DNA of 64,000 nt from Astrocystis sublimbata (lineage: Eukaryota; Ascomycota; Sordariomycetes; Xylariales; Xylariaceae), in the NCBI GenBank assembly GCA_022453515.1, contig JAJNNY010000006.1:1116001-1180000 (forward strand), in the 5' to 3' direction. The translations under genes and the position numbers were made by a program. Of the stretch, positions 36,507 through 47,809 are shown in pieces. The notes below the pieces were generated by a model. That model ran no database searches. It was not told the origin of the DNA and saw only the letters and a program-made list of their open reading frames with translations. Every line of letters starts with the position of its first letter. The stretch's first letter is position 1.

Positions 36507-37516
36507 CTCGATAGAGTGCTCTTGCACAACGTCTTTTGTTCGCGGCCGTATGCAACGGTGGCAGACTGGTGGTCTCTCGGATCGAGTGATGCAAATGACT
36601 TGCGAAGCTGCTGTTCTTCGTGTTACCAACGTCTCACAAGCAAGTACCTAGCTTCAACAACAACAGAGTAGTGTTGTAAATAGCTTTGTAGTGTATGTAT
36701 GGCGTTTCTCATTTCTCAGAGATCCTTAGGTACCCTAGGCCAAGGCTCTTTGGCTGCAACACTGAAAACACACTTGTTGTGAATTCGGGCGAATGATTGT
36801 TTGGGGGGGCCCTCGGCAGATCTTGAAGAGCTACGTTTTAGTCTTTGTACAAATTGATGCCGTCGCGAATATATACAACTTGAATGCTATGATGGTCAGG
36901 AAAATGGAAGTATTGACCATGGATTGATTGGCTGTCTGTTTCCCTTTCCCATCAAGACTACAAGTAGGTGTGCTTTGTACATTGCATGTAGCTTCATATG
37001 GGGTTGCTGGCACAAAATACCTGATTAGGTGGGCAGTCTACTTGCCCCATCAAACCAGCTTCTCCCATCCAATGAACGTCCGTCCCTACCAGCACGGCAT
37101 GTACCGTGTACCGTGTATCTGGCTGACCTAGCGCGAGTCGGGGTTTGGCTGGAGCCTGTCGGCTGTGCTGTGCTTGGTCAACGAGATCTACCTAGATACT
37201 TACATACTTTTAGACGAAGGGGAGCTGGTTGGTAATACCTAATTTTTATCACCCATCTTCTTGATCTCACCTCTGTCCCGACTTCTTACACGCTTGGATA
37301 TTGCATCCAGATACCCTACCTACCACGGTCAACGAGATAATAGGTCGGAAGAGCGAAGAGCTGCAGCCAAGCTCGTCCGACTCCCGAGCCTGACTCTAGA
37401 CATTCCGTCGCATCGCGATAGCCACGAATGGTCGCCCTCACGACGCCCCCGCCCGCCGTCTCCGCCGCTGCCACCCTCACGTCCTGGTAGTCGAGGGATG
37501 GACAACAACAGGCACC
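36507..37516. promoter_or_regulatory. Divergent promoter region of CENP-H (-) and ATG11 (+)
   Basis: About 1.0 kb between divergent genes. The last 250 bases before ATG11 are C/T-rich with CCGCCGCTGCCACC-type runs, as in fungal leaders. A small direct repeat (TACCGTG twice) lies near 37100-37115. No gene seen. Confidence 0.5.
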
Positions 37517-40500
37517 ATGTCTACGCAGACGCAGGTGTTGATCGCCCACACGGGTCAGCGCCTGCACGTCGACAGTTCCCAGTTCTCCGAGTGAGTCCGC
37601 TACGCTCATTGCCGCCCAACCTCACCCATCTCCCCGACCTCCGTCGCCGCGTTCGCGAGTCCTCCGGCCCGCGCCCTCAAATGTGAAGTATGTGAGGCGA
37701 TGAGCGTACCAGCTAACCTCTGCTTCTTCTGCTAGGCTGGCCGACTTTAAGGACTGGGTGTCTCGACAAAGCGCCATACCTGCCCAGAATGTCGTTGCGC
37801 TTACGTCACAGGGCAAGACCGTCAAGATCCAAACAATACAGTCTGAGGTTGGTCTGTCTTCTTCTATCTTCTGTCGCTACACTATGCCTCTGGGCGGACC
37901 ACTTACGCAATTTCAACAGAAGGAGATAGTTGTATATGACATACGCATAACGCAAGCCTCCTCAGCTGGTGTACCGACGCCCCTCGTTTCCGAAGCCCCC
38001 GTGCCGAAGCCCTTCCAAGTCCCGAATTCTCCCAATTTCATACCTGAGACGCAGTCTGTCCGGTCATGGCAAGACCTGTTTAAGAAGCGTCGCGACTGGG
38101 CGCTGCATGTCTTCGAGGCCTGTCAAGGCCTGGCGAGTGCTGCAGTGGCCCGCTATGCCGAGATGGACGTCATGCTTAAGGGCTTAGATGCCGCCGTCGC
38201 AAACCTCGACACCGCTTTGAAGCCCATCGAACCCAAGTACAACGAATTCAAGAAGTGGGCCACCCCCGCGCAGGAAGAATATGTGACTCTTGCATCCAGC
38301 TGGGAAAGGTATATTGAGCTGGCTCGCAGCGTCCCCGTGTCTGCCGCCATGGTTCGCTTCATGACCGGCCAGGACATCCGTAAGCCTCGTCAGGCTACGT
38401 TGGAAGATCTGGTCGACCCCGACCCAACACGCAAGGCCGGGAAACTTGCTGCCACAGCTTTACGTAAATATAATGCTAGGATAGTAGACCTCGACAAGGC
38501 TGCCGATAAACTGTTTAATGGTTGCGATGAATTGTTCGCAGAATTCAACAAGCTCGTTGCCCGCTCAGCACTGCAGCACGTGAACGACTGCAAGCAGCTA
38601 TTGGAGGACATAGAGGCTGTCGCGAACAAGGTGGACACGGATTATCAGACTACTCTACAGTATACAAATCAAGCTAAAGATGTCTCACAAGCTTCTAAAA
38701 CTGCCGCCAATCATACGAAACAGCTTCTACCTAGCATCTATAACCGAGCCCAGGAGATGGACGAGATGCTCCGCTATGCCACTCAAGCCCGCAACGAGGT
38801 CGCCGTTGACTCTCTTGCCTTCATGCGCAATATTGCCGAGATAACGACGCTCCATCACGATGTCAAAGCCCAGTTGAATACGATAAACCAAGTCGAAGAG
38901 GAGATGACCACATTCGATTATCTACGGCTCATCCACCAACTCCCGTTCATGTACGCCTCCTTCGTGGTCGAGTCGATCCGAAGACGAGAATGGACGGAGA
39001 AGATCAAGACCGACTCATCAACCCTCGTCAACGAGATGGCCCTATTCCAGGACGAGGAACTGAAAAGAAGACGGAAGTGGGAAAAGATGGTTGGCGATAC
39101 GTACGGTCCTGAGAACCCTATAAACCACGTGCTGGGCCTCGAGGTTAACCTTCGTGGCGAGGAAGAGAAATGGCCGGATGTTACCAAACTAGAACTGGAC
39201 AATTTCTTAGCAACCCTCCAGGGTCTGAGTGCTGATGAAGTTGTTCTAGCCGACGTTGCCAAGCTGATCAACGATCTCAGTAGCCCGACAAAACAGCAGA
39301 ACAAAAGACTCAAGGCTTTCAAGAACGGCAGCGTCCACGAGGCGGCTCTGGGTCGGAGCGGTCTCCTTATCAGGGGAGATGATGAGCTTATACGGAGCCT
39401 ACAAGGTGATAAATCGAGAATAGAGAGCAAACTCAGGACTGCCGAAAGCCGTGTGCGTCGACTCGAAGACTTATTGCACCGACATACGCAGGCGTCACGG
39501 CCATCTATATTTCCCCAGCAAAATGACCCGGATAACTCTTCAACGTCCATCCGCGCTTCACGTGCCTCTCACGATCGCCGCCCATCCTCTGCGTCAGAAA
39601 ATAACGACACCCATTTGCAGCGTATCAGTCAGCTCGAGAATGAACTCAGTGCGCAAACTGAGCGTGCTATCGCTTTACAAAAGGAGGCCGAGAAACATGC
39701 CGAGCACAGAGACGAGGCCAATTCGACTAAGCAAGATCTCTTGGACAATATGGAAGCCCTCAAGAGAGAGTACATGGAAGAACGTAGGTCTTACGTAGAA
39801 GACATCAAGCAGCTCAAAGCACGACTCGAGGATACCGAGGATGCAATGGTTCAGTCGATGCAAGACGAGATCGACCGCCTCAACAACGAGAAGCAAGATA
39901 ATGCTCAGAAGACGCAAGGACAGCTAGACTTCCTGCGCAATGAAACCAGAGTGCAGCGAGAAAGGGTCACTTCTCTTGAGAGGGAGCTCCGTGAAGCCCG
40001 CGAAGCGGTCAAGAACACGACTAAGCAGGTAGAAAATATCCATGATAACACGGAGGTACAGGCACGATCGCTTAGAGAGCTTCACGAACAACTATCCCCT
40101 ACAGAGTCTGCACCCCAAGATTTTGCTGACCTGATAGACGCCGTTGTGACGAAATCGGCTGATGTTCTCGGAAAGTTACAATCTCATGAGCGTGATCTAT
40201 CACTGGCCAAGGCCGATCTTGGTCTTGCCGATGTTGCTGCAAGGGAGGCCAAATCAGAGTTATCGCGCGCGAAGGAAGATCTGTCTACCCAGGAGATGAC
40301 CGCTATGCGATTGCGCGAGTCACTTGACAGGGAGAAGGCCAGATGTATCACTCTCGAGGCGGAAGTCAATGACGGCCGCGAGCAGCTAAATGAATTGAGA
40401 ACCAAAATGACGGAGGGGGTGACCGGGTCTGAAACTCTTCGAAAGCAACTCGGCGAGGAAGAAAAGAGGGTCGCTGACCTGACGGAGCAATTGGCATCCA

Positions 40501-42074
40501 GGCATTCACAAGTAGGAAGCCTAGAAGAAGAGATGCGGATGCAACAGGACAAGTTCCAAACTACGGAATCGAGTTTGTCGACGCTCAAGAGGCGCTTCGA
40601 AGATCGCAATGCACGCTCTAAGGATCTTGCACAGCGACTATATACGCAGAACGAACGACTCACAAGGCTCCTCGAGCGTTTGAGCTTTTCGGTCACGCGG
40701 GCAGACCGGTCGATGGTCATTCAGAAGATACCACGGTCAGAACGGGCATCGTTGAACCCAAATGAATCATCCGATCCGAGTTCCTTCAAACGCTCGATGT
40801 CGTTTGGGAGCAGCGCCCCCACCGATGGCGATGATCTACGATTACTCTACTGGATGAATGCGGAAAACTCTGGTGCGGAAGAAGAGCAATACCAGGCTTT
40901 CATGGCAGGGCCTGGCCACTTCGATATTGACGCGTTCTCCGAGGCAATATATCGCCGTGTGAGAGAACTCGAACACACAGCGCGCAAAGTGACACGTGAC
41001 GCCCGCAGCTTCCGTGAGCGTGCTCATATAGCAGCCAAAGAAGCACACGAGAAAATTGCATTCAAGCACTTCAAGGAGGGTGATCTCGCTTTATTTCTTC
41101 CAACCAGGAACCAGACGGCCGGAGCTTGGGCCGCATTCAATGTCGGGTGTCCGCACTTTTTCCTTAGGGAACAAGAGGGCCATCGACTGCGAAACCGGGA
41201 GTGGCTCGTGGCTCGAATTACTCGCGTTCAGGAACGTGTTGTTGACTTGGCTAAGAACCTACAACCTGCCAATGCGCCTCTCCCTGAAGGGGAGACCGAT
41301 TCCGTCACCACGGGCGATGACAACGATAACCCATTTGATCTATCGGACGGACTACGTTGGTGGCTAATTGACGCGCATGAAGACAAACCGGGTGCTCCGT
41401 CGACTCCTGGTCTCGGCAAGTCTACGGTCGCCTCGAACAAAGTCGAAGCAGTGGCTGATATGCATTTGCACGGCCGACCTGGGAAACCCAAGTCCAAACT
41501 TGGCCCTAACCGGGGCATAGAGGGCGTCAGCAAGACACTGAGCAAGAGCCTCGAGAGTAGACGCAGTAGTTCAGGCTCTAAGAAAGCCTTGCCATTTGCC
41601 TCAGGCGCCGTGGTTCCCAAAGGCAGCGCGTTGGCTAGCGAAACGAACAGTCTGCGCGCTGCTCCCGCTGACAGTCCTGCGGTGGGTGCGAGCCCGACAT
41701 TGGAACATAGCAACATTGTCGAACCTAGTGCCGCACAAGACGAAATAGCATCCAAGTCCCCGCCTCCAACCCAGGGCAAAGGTGCGAGCCCGCCGAAAGA
41801 CGACAACGAGGTGCGAAACACGGCTGATATGCTCCTCGGTCCTTGATGATAGTGCGGGGCTGATGGGTCTTAGGTTCGTCTCCAGCCAGATGACACGCCG
41901 CAGCCGCGATCGCAACAGAGTCCACAAAGACAGACAACACAGTCACCGACGCAGGCGCGCCACCGCCAACAGCCACCGCCAGAACTGCAGCGAGACGGGA
42001 GCGACACCCCGAGCAGAAGAAGCGTGGTCTGGGATTCTCTCTGGACTCTGGACCTCAGCTACCCAGGAAAGTAG
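37517..42074 (+). CDS. ATG11: Autophagy-related protein 11 (selective autophagy scaffold)
   Basis: Scaffold that links cargo receptors to the Atg1 kinase and starts selective autophagy (pexophagy, mitophagy). Four exons, 37517-37590, 37736-37847, 37920-41810 and 41874-42074, give 1425 residues. The N-terminal region starts MSTQTQVLIAHTGQRLHVDS and continues through EKEIVVYDIRITQ. Long coiled coils fill about residues 530-1000. The C-terminal ATG11/FIP200 claw-type domain is at ~1100-1175: IAFKHFKEGDLALFLPTRNQ, then AWAAFNVGCPHFFLREQEGH, then WLVARITRVQ. The second intron (37848-37919) is 72 bp and stop-free; it is spliced because its translation interrupts the conserved SEKEIVVYD. The last intron (41811-41873) is easily missed. 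Without it the protein would stop at 41846, but splicing restores a Gln/Pro-rich tail ending VVWDSLWTLDLSYPGK, which resembles ends I recall in related fungi. Confidence 0.9.
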
Positions 42075-42851
42075 GAGATGGTGTATCTTTTCTCCCGCCG
42101 CCCCTTTTCCGACATTACTCGCTCATGCGGGCCCGTACTTGCTCAACTTCTTCACTGTTTACGGGATTGTTGCGCCTGGGTTCGACGGAGAATTTACTAA
42201 ATGTTGTGAGAATTGCTATGTAGTATGCATACCTAGGTACCTAGCGGGAGTTGTTTGGTACATGGGCTATCCACGGAGTTGGCTGGGAAACTGGGCTGCC
42301 TATCTTGGCAGAAAGGGATTGTTGGCAGTAGAGGCAGAGTTCTTATTATCCTGTGACAGCAAAGGGGATTGATTGTAATAGAATGAGAATACCCACACTC
42401 GGCTTGTTTGGTTTCATGGTGGATGGTTCAACGTACAGTTTTAGAAGAGCATTCATCAGGTAGATATTCAACACATGCGTAACAGCGTGTAGGCTGAGCC
42501 ACTCGTAGCAGAGCCAAGTTGTCCGAGGTGATATAATGGGAATATACCTATTGTACATCTATGTGTCAAGATCCGCCAGTCTACATGTGGTATGTGACGG
42601 GTCGTCTGGTTCTTGCGACTTTCTTGGCGGCAACAATTTATTGCGCTTTTTCGCCTGGTCTATCATCGCTGCCCAACAATCCGAAGCACCGCATACGGGT
42701 TTCATTGGCCTTGTAGTTCTGAACATGGTGTCGAAACCACAGAACATGTCACAGGGACTTACGATTTTCGGCGTATCCAAGGTGCCAGGCTAGATAGGTA
42801 GGTATGTATCTGTGACCTCGGAGATCCCCTGTCATATCATATTGATGGATA
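42075..42851. other. Convergent intergenic region, ATG11 / bL9m
   Basis: About 780 bases between converging 3' ends. Contains the perfect palindrome CTAGGTACCTAG at 42233-42244 and TAGATAGGTAGGTATG near 42793. No gene seen. Confidence 0.5.
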
Positions 42852-43868
42852 CTATGAGTCCTCAGCTACAACCTGGACAAGACGGCGCACAGGGTCAAGC
42901 GGAGTGCCTTGGACATTTACACCGGGGCTGATGAGGAGCTCGAAAGTGCCTAGTCGCTTGATGCGATTCTCGCCGTCGTGCTCGGGGTCCAGGCCGAGGA
43001 GCTCGAGGGACTCGGGCTCGAGGGCGACACGGCTACCCTGGGAGTTCTCGAGCAGCCTCTCCTTGATCAGGGCAATGATGTCGGTCCGCGACACGGAGCC
43101 AAAGATAGGGGTCACGGTGGCGGCGGCGGACGCGGGGCTCGCCGGTTCGATGGAGGAGGAGGCGGCGTTGGCGGCCAGCGAGGGGGAGCGCGGGACGGAC
43201 GGCTGCGGGGGAGGTGCTGGCGCGGCGGCCACGATGGCACGGGGGAAGACGAGGACTTCTGGGAGGAGTGTGGTGAGGAGGGTGTGTGTTTCCTCGGCCT
43301 GGCGCTTCTGTTAGAGAATTGCTGATTTCTGACATAAAAGAGGAAAAAGTAAGGCAAGGGAGTTCACGTACGGGCAGCGTCAGGACTTCTTTCCGCTTGC
43401 TCTTGGTGTCGGAGGCGGTGGACTTGGTCTGGTCCGAATCGGGGATCAGCTTGGTGCCGAAGGTGCGGTCGCGCACGCCGATGGCGGCCTCGGTCAATCC
43501 CAGCTCGGCGAAGCGCTGCTTCGTCATGTACTCGGCGGCGCCCTTGGGGAACCAGATGTTGCGCATACGGCCGGCCTTGACACGAATAATGGCATCTGTT
43601 GTTTTTGCGGGGGGAAAGGTCAGCGTCGGTCGTCGGTCTTGTTGAGAGCGTGCTAGTATACACATGGTACATGGTACGTACGTTTGCGGCCGAAGGTGGC
43701 TATGTTGCACAACAATCGCACGGGTGTGCCCTGCAAGTCTTCGAGCTCGGCTTTGGTCGCCTTCGCGCGGGTCTGGGTCCACGAGGCGGGCGAGAGGGAG
43801 GCGGGCTGGGCCAGTCGCCGCAGACAGCTCAGGCAGGTGGGAGAGGCGAGGAGGCGAGGGGTCGCCAT
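42852..43868 (-). CDS. Mitochondrial large-subunit ribosomal protein bL9m
   Basis: Component of the mitochondrial large ribosomal subunit (MRPL50 in yeast naming). Three minus-strand exons, 43682-43868, 43372-43595 and 42852-43307, give 288 residues. Residues 1-35 are rich in Arg, Ser, Leu and Ala with almost no acids, a mitochondrial targeting sequence. The L9 N-terminal fold follows: TPVRLLCNIATFGRKHAIIR, VKAGRMRNIWFPKGAAEYMT, KQRFAELGLT. The long C-terminal part includes an Ala/Pro/Ser-rich linker (~160-200) and a terminal region with LIKERLLENSQGSRVALEPE and FELLISPGVNVQGTPL. The first 70 nt of the last exon encode KRQAEETHTLLTTLLPEVLV. It converges with ATG11 and is divergent from the next gene. 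The coding DNA is strongly GC-rich. Confidence 0.85.
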
Positions 43869-44846
43869 CGTGTGTTGATATGTTGGTTGCTCACCGGAGT
43901 CGACCAATTGACGGTGACGGGGCTGTGGCGCGGGGCCGGTGGTGTGCGTAGGCTGGGCACTTGGTGTGCCTCGTCGGGTCGGCGTGGAATAAATAGGTGG
44001 AAGTGGAAGATGGTGAAGAAGCTCTGAATACAGGCACTATGCAATGCAAGTGCTGAGCTTCAATTCGGGTCAAGATGTTTTCCTTTGGACGGGATTTAAG
44101 CGGGGCTCCCGCGCCTAGACAGACACTGCATCAGGTACCGGTACCTAGATCAATGGTTCTCATGTGAGCTCGTGGGCTGCGGCCAGGATGTGTTCCAGGT
44201 ACCTATCTAGGTAGATACCTCCTGTCTAGGTGCCTTATGTAGGTACTCTACTTGGGTAGACTGAGGCCGCGGGGTGAAGCACTCACTGGCTGGAGCAGCG
44301 CTGCTTTACAGCTGAGGTCTTGGCATAGCCAACATCTGGCTGTCATGGTCCAGGAGACCTGAGTACGTAGCTACGGCTGTGAGAGCGAGCCGTGAGATGC
44401 ATCCTATTGCATCTGGTAATCGCCAAGCCGCGATGCAACACAGATGCTGTACCTGAGATCGGAGTGCCTGGTTTGAGGTCTCGTGACGGCGAGCGGGAGC
44501 GGGGGACGACGCTCACTGATTCATAATTCACAAATCACCACTCACGACACACCTTGACGCCAAGCACGGAGGAGGCACCGGACGGGACGAGGGCGACTAT
44601 TAATAAGCCCAGCACTGCTGTTGTTCGCCATTTCGACCCTGATGTGTATTCTTCTTACGTATCCATTGCTCACATACATTGTCTTATTACCTGTCTATGT
44701 CTGTATGCCTGGGACAGGAAACCGGACAGGCACATACATGCACCCAATCTACGATCACGACTCATAACGTAATGTTTTCCACGCATTCGTTGAGCAAATG
44801 AACAATTCCTGGATACTTCGATTCAAGCTGAGCCTTTGGTGGTGAG

Positions 44847-44864
44847 CTACCTACATGTAGGTAG
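44847..44864. repeat. 18-bp perfect palindrome of the GTAGGTAC family
   Basis: CTACCTACATGTAGGTAG reads the same on both strands. It is one of several intergenic palindromes built from the same CTACCTA/TAGGTAG half-site, with others at 45222-45233, 42233-42244 and 59486-59503. Confidence 0.8.
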
Positions 44865-45221
44865 GTACCTACCCAGGTATAGAAGGCAGTGGCAACCTTA
44901 ACTGCCTCAAGGGTCGAGGCAAAATCCCTCAGGGCAAGCGGCAGGGAACAGACAAGCAGGAGGCAGTTATCCTGGGACATGGACTGGACTGGTGGTTTAA
45001 GACTGAGGCAGGCACCTGCTCACCTGCTCCTGCTGGCATGAGAGATTCTGGAGTCCAGACGCTGCACAGAGACCATGATGCGAGGCAGGAGCGAACTCTT
45101 ATCAACAGCCGCGTGGTTGCTCGTTCCAAGTGACGGTCCTGATCTGACACGGAAGGGACGTCCATCATAGCTCAACCATGAGGTCGTGGAATGAGCCCGA
45201 GCCCGCCTTGTCGTCTGCTTA

Positions 45222-45233
45222 GTAGGTACCTAC
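45222..45233. repeat. 12-bp perfect palindrome of the GTAGGTAC family
   Basis: GTAGGTACCTAC is a perfect palindrome about 220 bp upstream of the coiled-coil gene start at 45451. Confidence 0.75.
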
Positions 45234-45450
45234 ATACCTCGAGGGAGAGCCATCCATCTCCATCAATTGAATCTGTCCCCCAACGTCTTCTCCTCTTTGT
45301 GTGCCAGTTTGGAAGTTTTGAGGCCCTTCTTGATACTGACTGAGCCTGCAACCTTTTCCAATACTCTTCATTGCGAGATTGACGTGCCTGTTCCCTGCGG
45401 CGAGTTGGAGTCGTGTCTCTCCTCAGTGTGTTCTGGTTGCAGTAAACACC

Positions 45451-46198
45451 ATGGACTTCCCACTGATGTCAACATCGGGTCCTGCAACCCCATTGCTGGT
45501 CTCTACCCTGCCAGTCGATGGTCTTGCAGCCGAGCCGGAGTCTGTGGTGACAGTCCAGAGCGCCACTAACGCCCACGGTGACTCGCTAGAGCCTGGAGAG
45601 GTTGCAGCCCCCGTCATCAAGCAGGAGACCACTCACGATGGTGTGACAAACCCAACCACAAATCATCATCCTCTCTCCAACGAGCCTGCTGCAAGTGAAA
45701 TCGCCACCCAGCAAGCAAGCAAGCAATTTGCCTCGAGCGTGTGCTAATGAGTAGCAGAACCGGAATGGGAGCCTGAGCCTGAGCCCGGGTCGGAACTCCT
45801 TCGCATCTGTCTTGCTCTCGAGCACCCAGGCTGTGTCCCCGTCGCAGTACGGCCCCCAGAGCGGTCTCGATAACAGCTCCCGGTCCAGCAACGCAATCCA
45901 ACGTCGCAACCACGCCAGGCTTGACCAGATCATCCACCGGCTGCAGCATTTCAGCGGGTCCGTGAACCAGCTGCTAGCCATAGCCAATGTCCAACACCAA
46001 CTGGACATTGCCTTTGTTGATCTCGACCGCGCCAAAGACCAACTCAAGGACGTCATTCGGCAGTTCGAGCTCGAGGGTCACATCAGTGGTCGCCAGGCCC
46101 AGAAGAAGAATACGGCAACCAAAGAGCTCTCGAGAGCGTCTCAGCGCGTCGTGCAACTCACCAAGGAACTGTGTGAGGTCCAACGTCGTGGGTCCTGA
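45451..46198 (+). CDS. Hypothetical coiled-coil protein
   Basis: Two exons are proposed, about 45451-45642 and 45755-46198. The acceptor (GCTAATGAGTAG at 45743-45754, with a further CAG at 45757) is good. The donor at 45643 (GTGACA) is the best phase-matching choice but weak, so the middle of the protein is uncertain. The N-terminal part (MDFPLMSTSGPATPLLVSTL...) is Ser/Thr/Pro/Val-rich and probably disordered. The C-terminal ~110 residues form a helical, coiled-coil-like segment: LDQIIHRLQHFSGSVNQLLA, then LDIAFVDLDRAKDQLKDVIR, then ELSRASQRVVQLTKELCEVQ. I do not recognise the family. The ATG follows a good CACC context. The helical segment's frame is open for 129 codons, which supports coding. 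Confidence 0.55.
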
Positions 46199-47006
46199 GT
46201 CCTGAGCCCTGAGCGGCACAAGTGTATGGATGTATGTATGTGTCTGAGCGCTGCAGACCCGGGGATGTGTAATTACTAGTAGTCGCTATAGTGTTTGTTG
46301 CGCGTTCCAGACCTACAGGATGGGCTGTACCCACGTCGTGCGAGTTCAAATCAAGTTGCAGCACTAGCTGTGGACGTCCGAGGTTCGTGTGCAGCGAGCG
46401 TAACTGCCCCGATTGGTGCCAGTTTACCGATGAATGTGTCTCGGGTGCCATGGTGCATCGTGAAAACCGCAAAGCCACCGCGGAGATCCCGCGTACAATG
46501 TGCGCAGGCGAGGCAGGGTGGCATCAACATCCGCCGCACGCGTCCTGGAGCAGCATCTGCCGCACGTCCTGAGCACAGCTGTATCCCTTGATTTTCTTCC
46601 TTTTTGCACATGGTGACATCCCCGCACGCAATTCGGTGCTACTAATGCGCGAGGCCGCCGGGCCAATGCCTTTGATCTTGTTATGTAATAGCACTAGAAT
46701 CCCGGCCCCGTACAACCGGGCCATCTTACCGTCCATTATTCCCACGACAAACAAAAACCACAAAAGCCAATCGTGCTACACAATGTATCATAATTTTAGT
46801 CATTATTGGCTCGCCCTGTCGGATGTCGCTGCTCAGGCTTTGGGCTTGAGTACAGGTCAACACCACTTTATTGAAATGGACGCCCAAGGCTGAATGCTAT
46901 CTCCCCCCAGAATTCCGATTCTGACCTAGGCCTTGAGTGCCTGAATTGCTTGTCGATTCGAAGACTATCCAACCACCGAGACTCTGAAACCGCCTGTGTC
47001 GCCATC
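46199..47006. other. Intergenic region
   Basis: About 800 bases between two plus-strand genes. The frames present on both strands lack domains or splice partners. Nothing further seen. Confidence 0.45.
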
Positions 47007-47809
47007 ATGTGCCGTGTTGGTACGGTTATCATGGCTTCCCCTGGCTGCAACCATACACGGCAGACTGGCTGGCAGGACAGCGCAGTGGCAACCCATCTGA
47101 GCCATGCCATAACTCGATGCTCCTCTTGCAAACCTGATCAATATTACTGCGGAAAACTGTCCATCGACAGCGGCTCCTCGTCCCGCCGTTCAAAGCCTGC
47201 ATCCGTCGCCTCCTTGATCCAACCTACTCCCAGCGCAGACTATTCAGCCCAGAATGCCTTGGATGGAAAATGCAAGTTCTGCACTCTGTACGAGTCTGAA
47301 ATTCGCTTGGCAGATCACATCAAGCAGACGTTGACTGACTACAACATGGCCCTGCTGTTTGACGAGGCTCGCATTGCGGTTAAAGCTCAAAGTAGGATAT
47401 CCTCTGCCGTTATCCTCATTTCATACGACAATTTCAGCCCCCAAACATTGGCCATCCTCGCTATTATCATGTCTACTCATACGGGAGGACTGGGGTCCCA
47501 CGAAGCAAGAAAGAGGTTGTTTGCTAACTCTAGCTCTTTCAGTGGAACACGCTTTTCAATATGCTGTAGACGAGGCTGTAAGGGTATTTGGCATAGATGG
47601 TAAGAGTCGAGACAAGGCTCTCCGAACCTGTAAGCAAAATCCAGCTTTTCGGTACCCCAAAGCACCCATACAAACTACCTAAGATATAGGGTGTGATTGT
47701 TAACAAGATGCTCACAGTGGATGCCGAGTACCAGAAAGCCAGCGCAGAAACCAGCAGGATCTGTGGCGAGAGGCAATTGGCGCCGTACCGGGAGCTTTAC
47801 GGGAGGTGA
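47007..47809 (+). CDS. Hypothetical Cys-containing protein
   Basis: Three exons, 47007-47391, 47543-47599 and 47718-47809, join in frame to 177 residues. The second intron boundary has a classic GCTAACTCTAGCTCTTTCAG end, which makes the model credible. The N-terminus starts MCRVGTVIMASPGCNHTRQT, followed by CSSCKPDQYYCGK and GKCKFCTLYE. These are two CxxC pairs plus single Cys/His, which could bind a metal. The C-terminal half is helical (DHIKQTLTDYNMALLFDEAR, HAFQYAVDEAVRVFGIDG, YQKASAETSRICGERQLAPY). Many fungal genomes encode small proteins opening MCxx with a Cys/His-rich N-terminus, but I cannot assign a family. An in-frame ATG at 46950 would add 19 residues. Confidence 0.55.

Larger units (their letters stand above)
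43869..45450. promoter_or_regulatory. Divergent region between bL9m (-) and coiled-coil gene (+)
   Basis: About 1.6 kb with no supportable gene. It is the densest stretch for TAGGTACC-type words, around 44195-44255, 44847-44880 and 45222-45240, including two perfect palindromes annotated separately. Confidence 0.5.

Noticed and set aside
36507..36629. 41-residue N-terminal extension of CENP-H from the ATG at 36629
   Set aside because: The sequence is Cys/Arg/Pro-rich and unlike CENP-H N-termini, whereas starting at 36506 leads directly into the expected first helix.
38918..39550. Long open frame on the minus strand inside ATG11, plus others at 40184-40720 and 41228-41821
   Set aside because: They lie antisense to a well-supported long coiled-coil exon. 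Their Ser/Leu-rich products are what the complement of Lys/Glu/Asp/Arg-rich coding DNA gives, with no domain.
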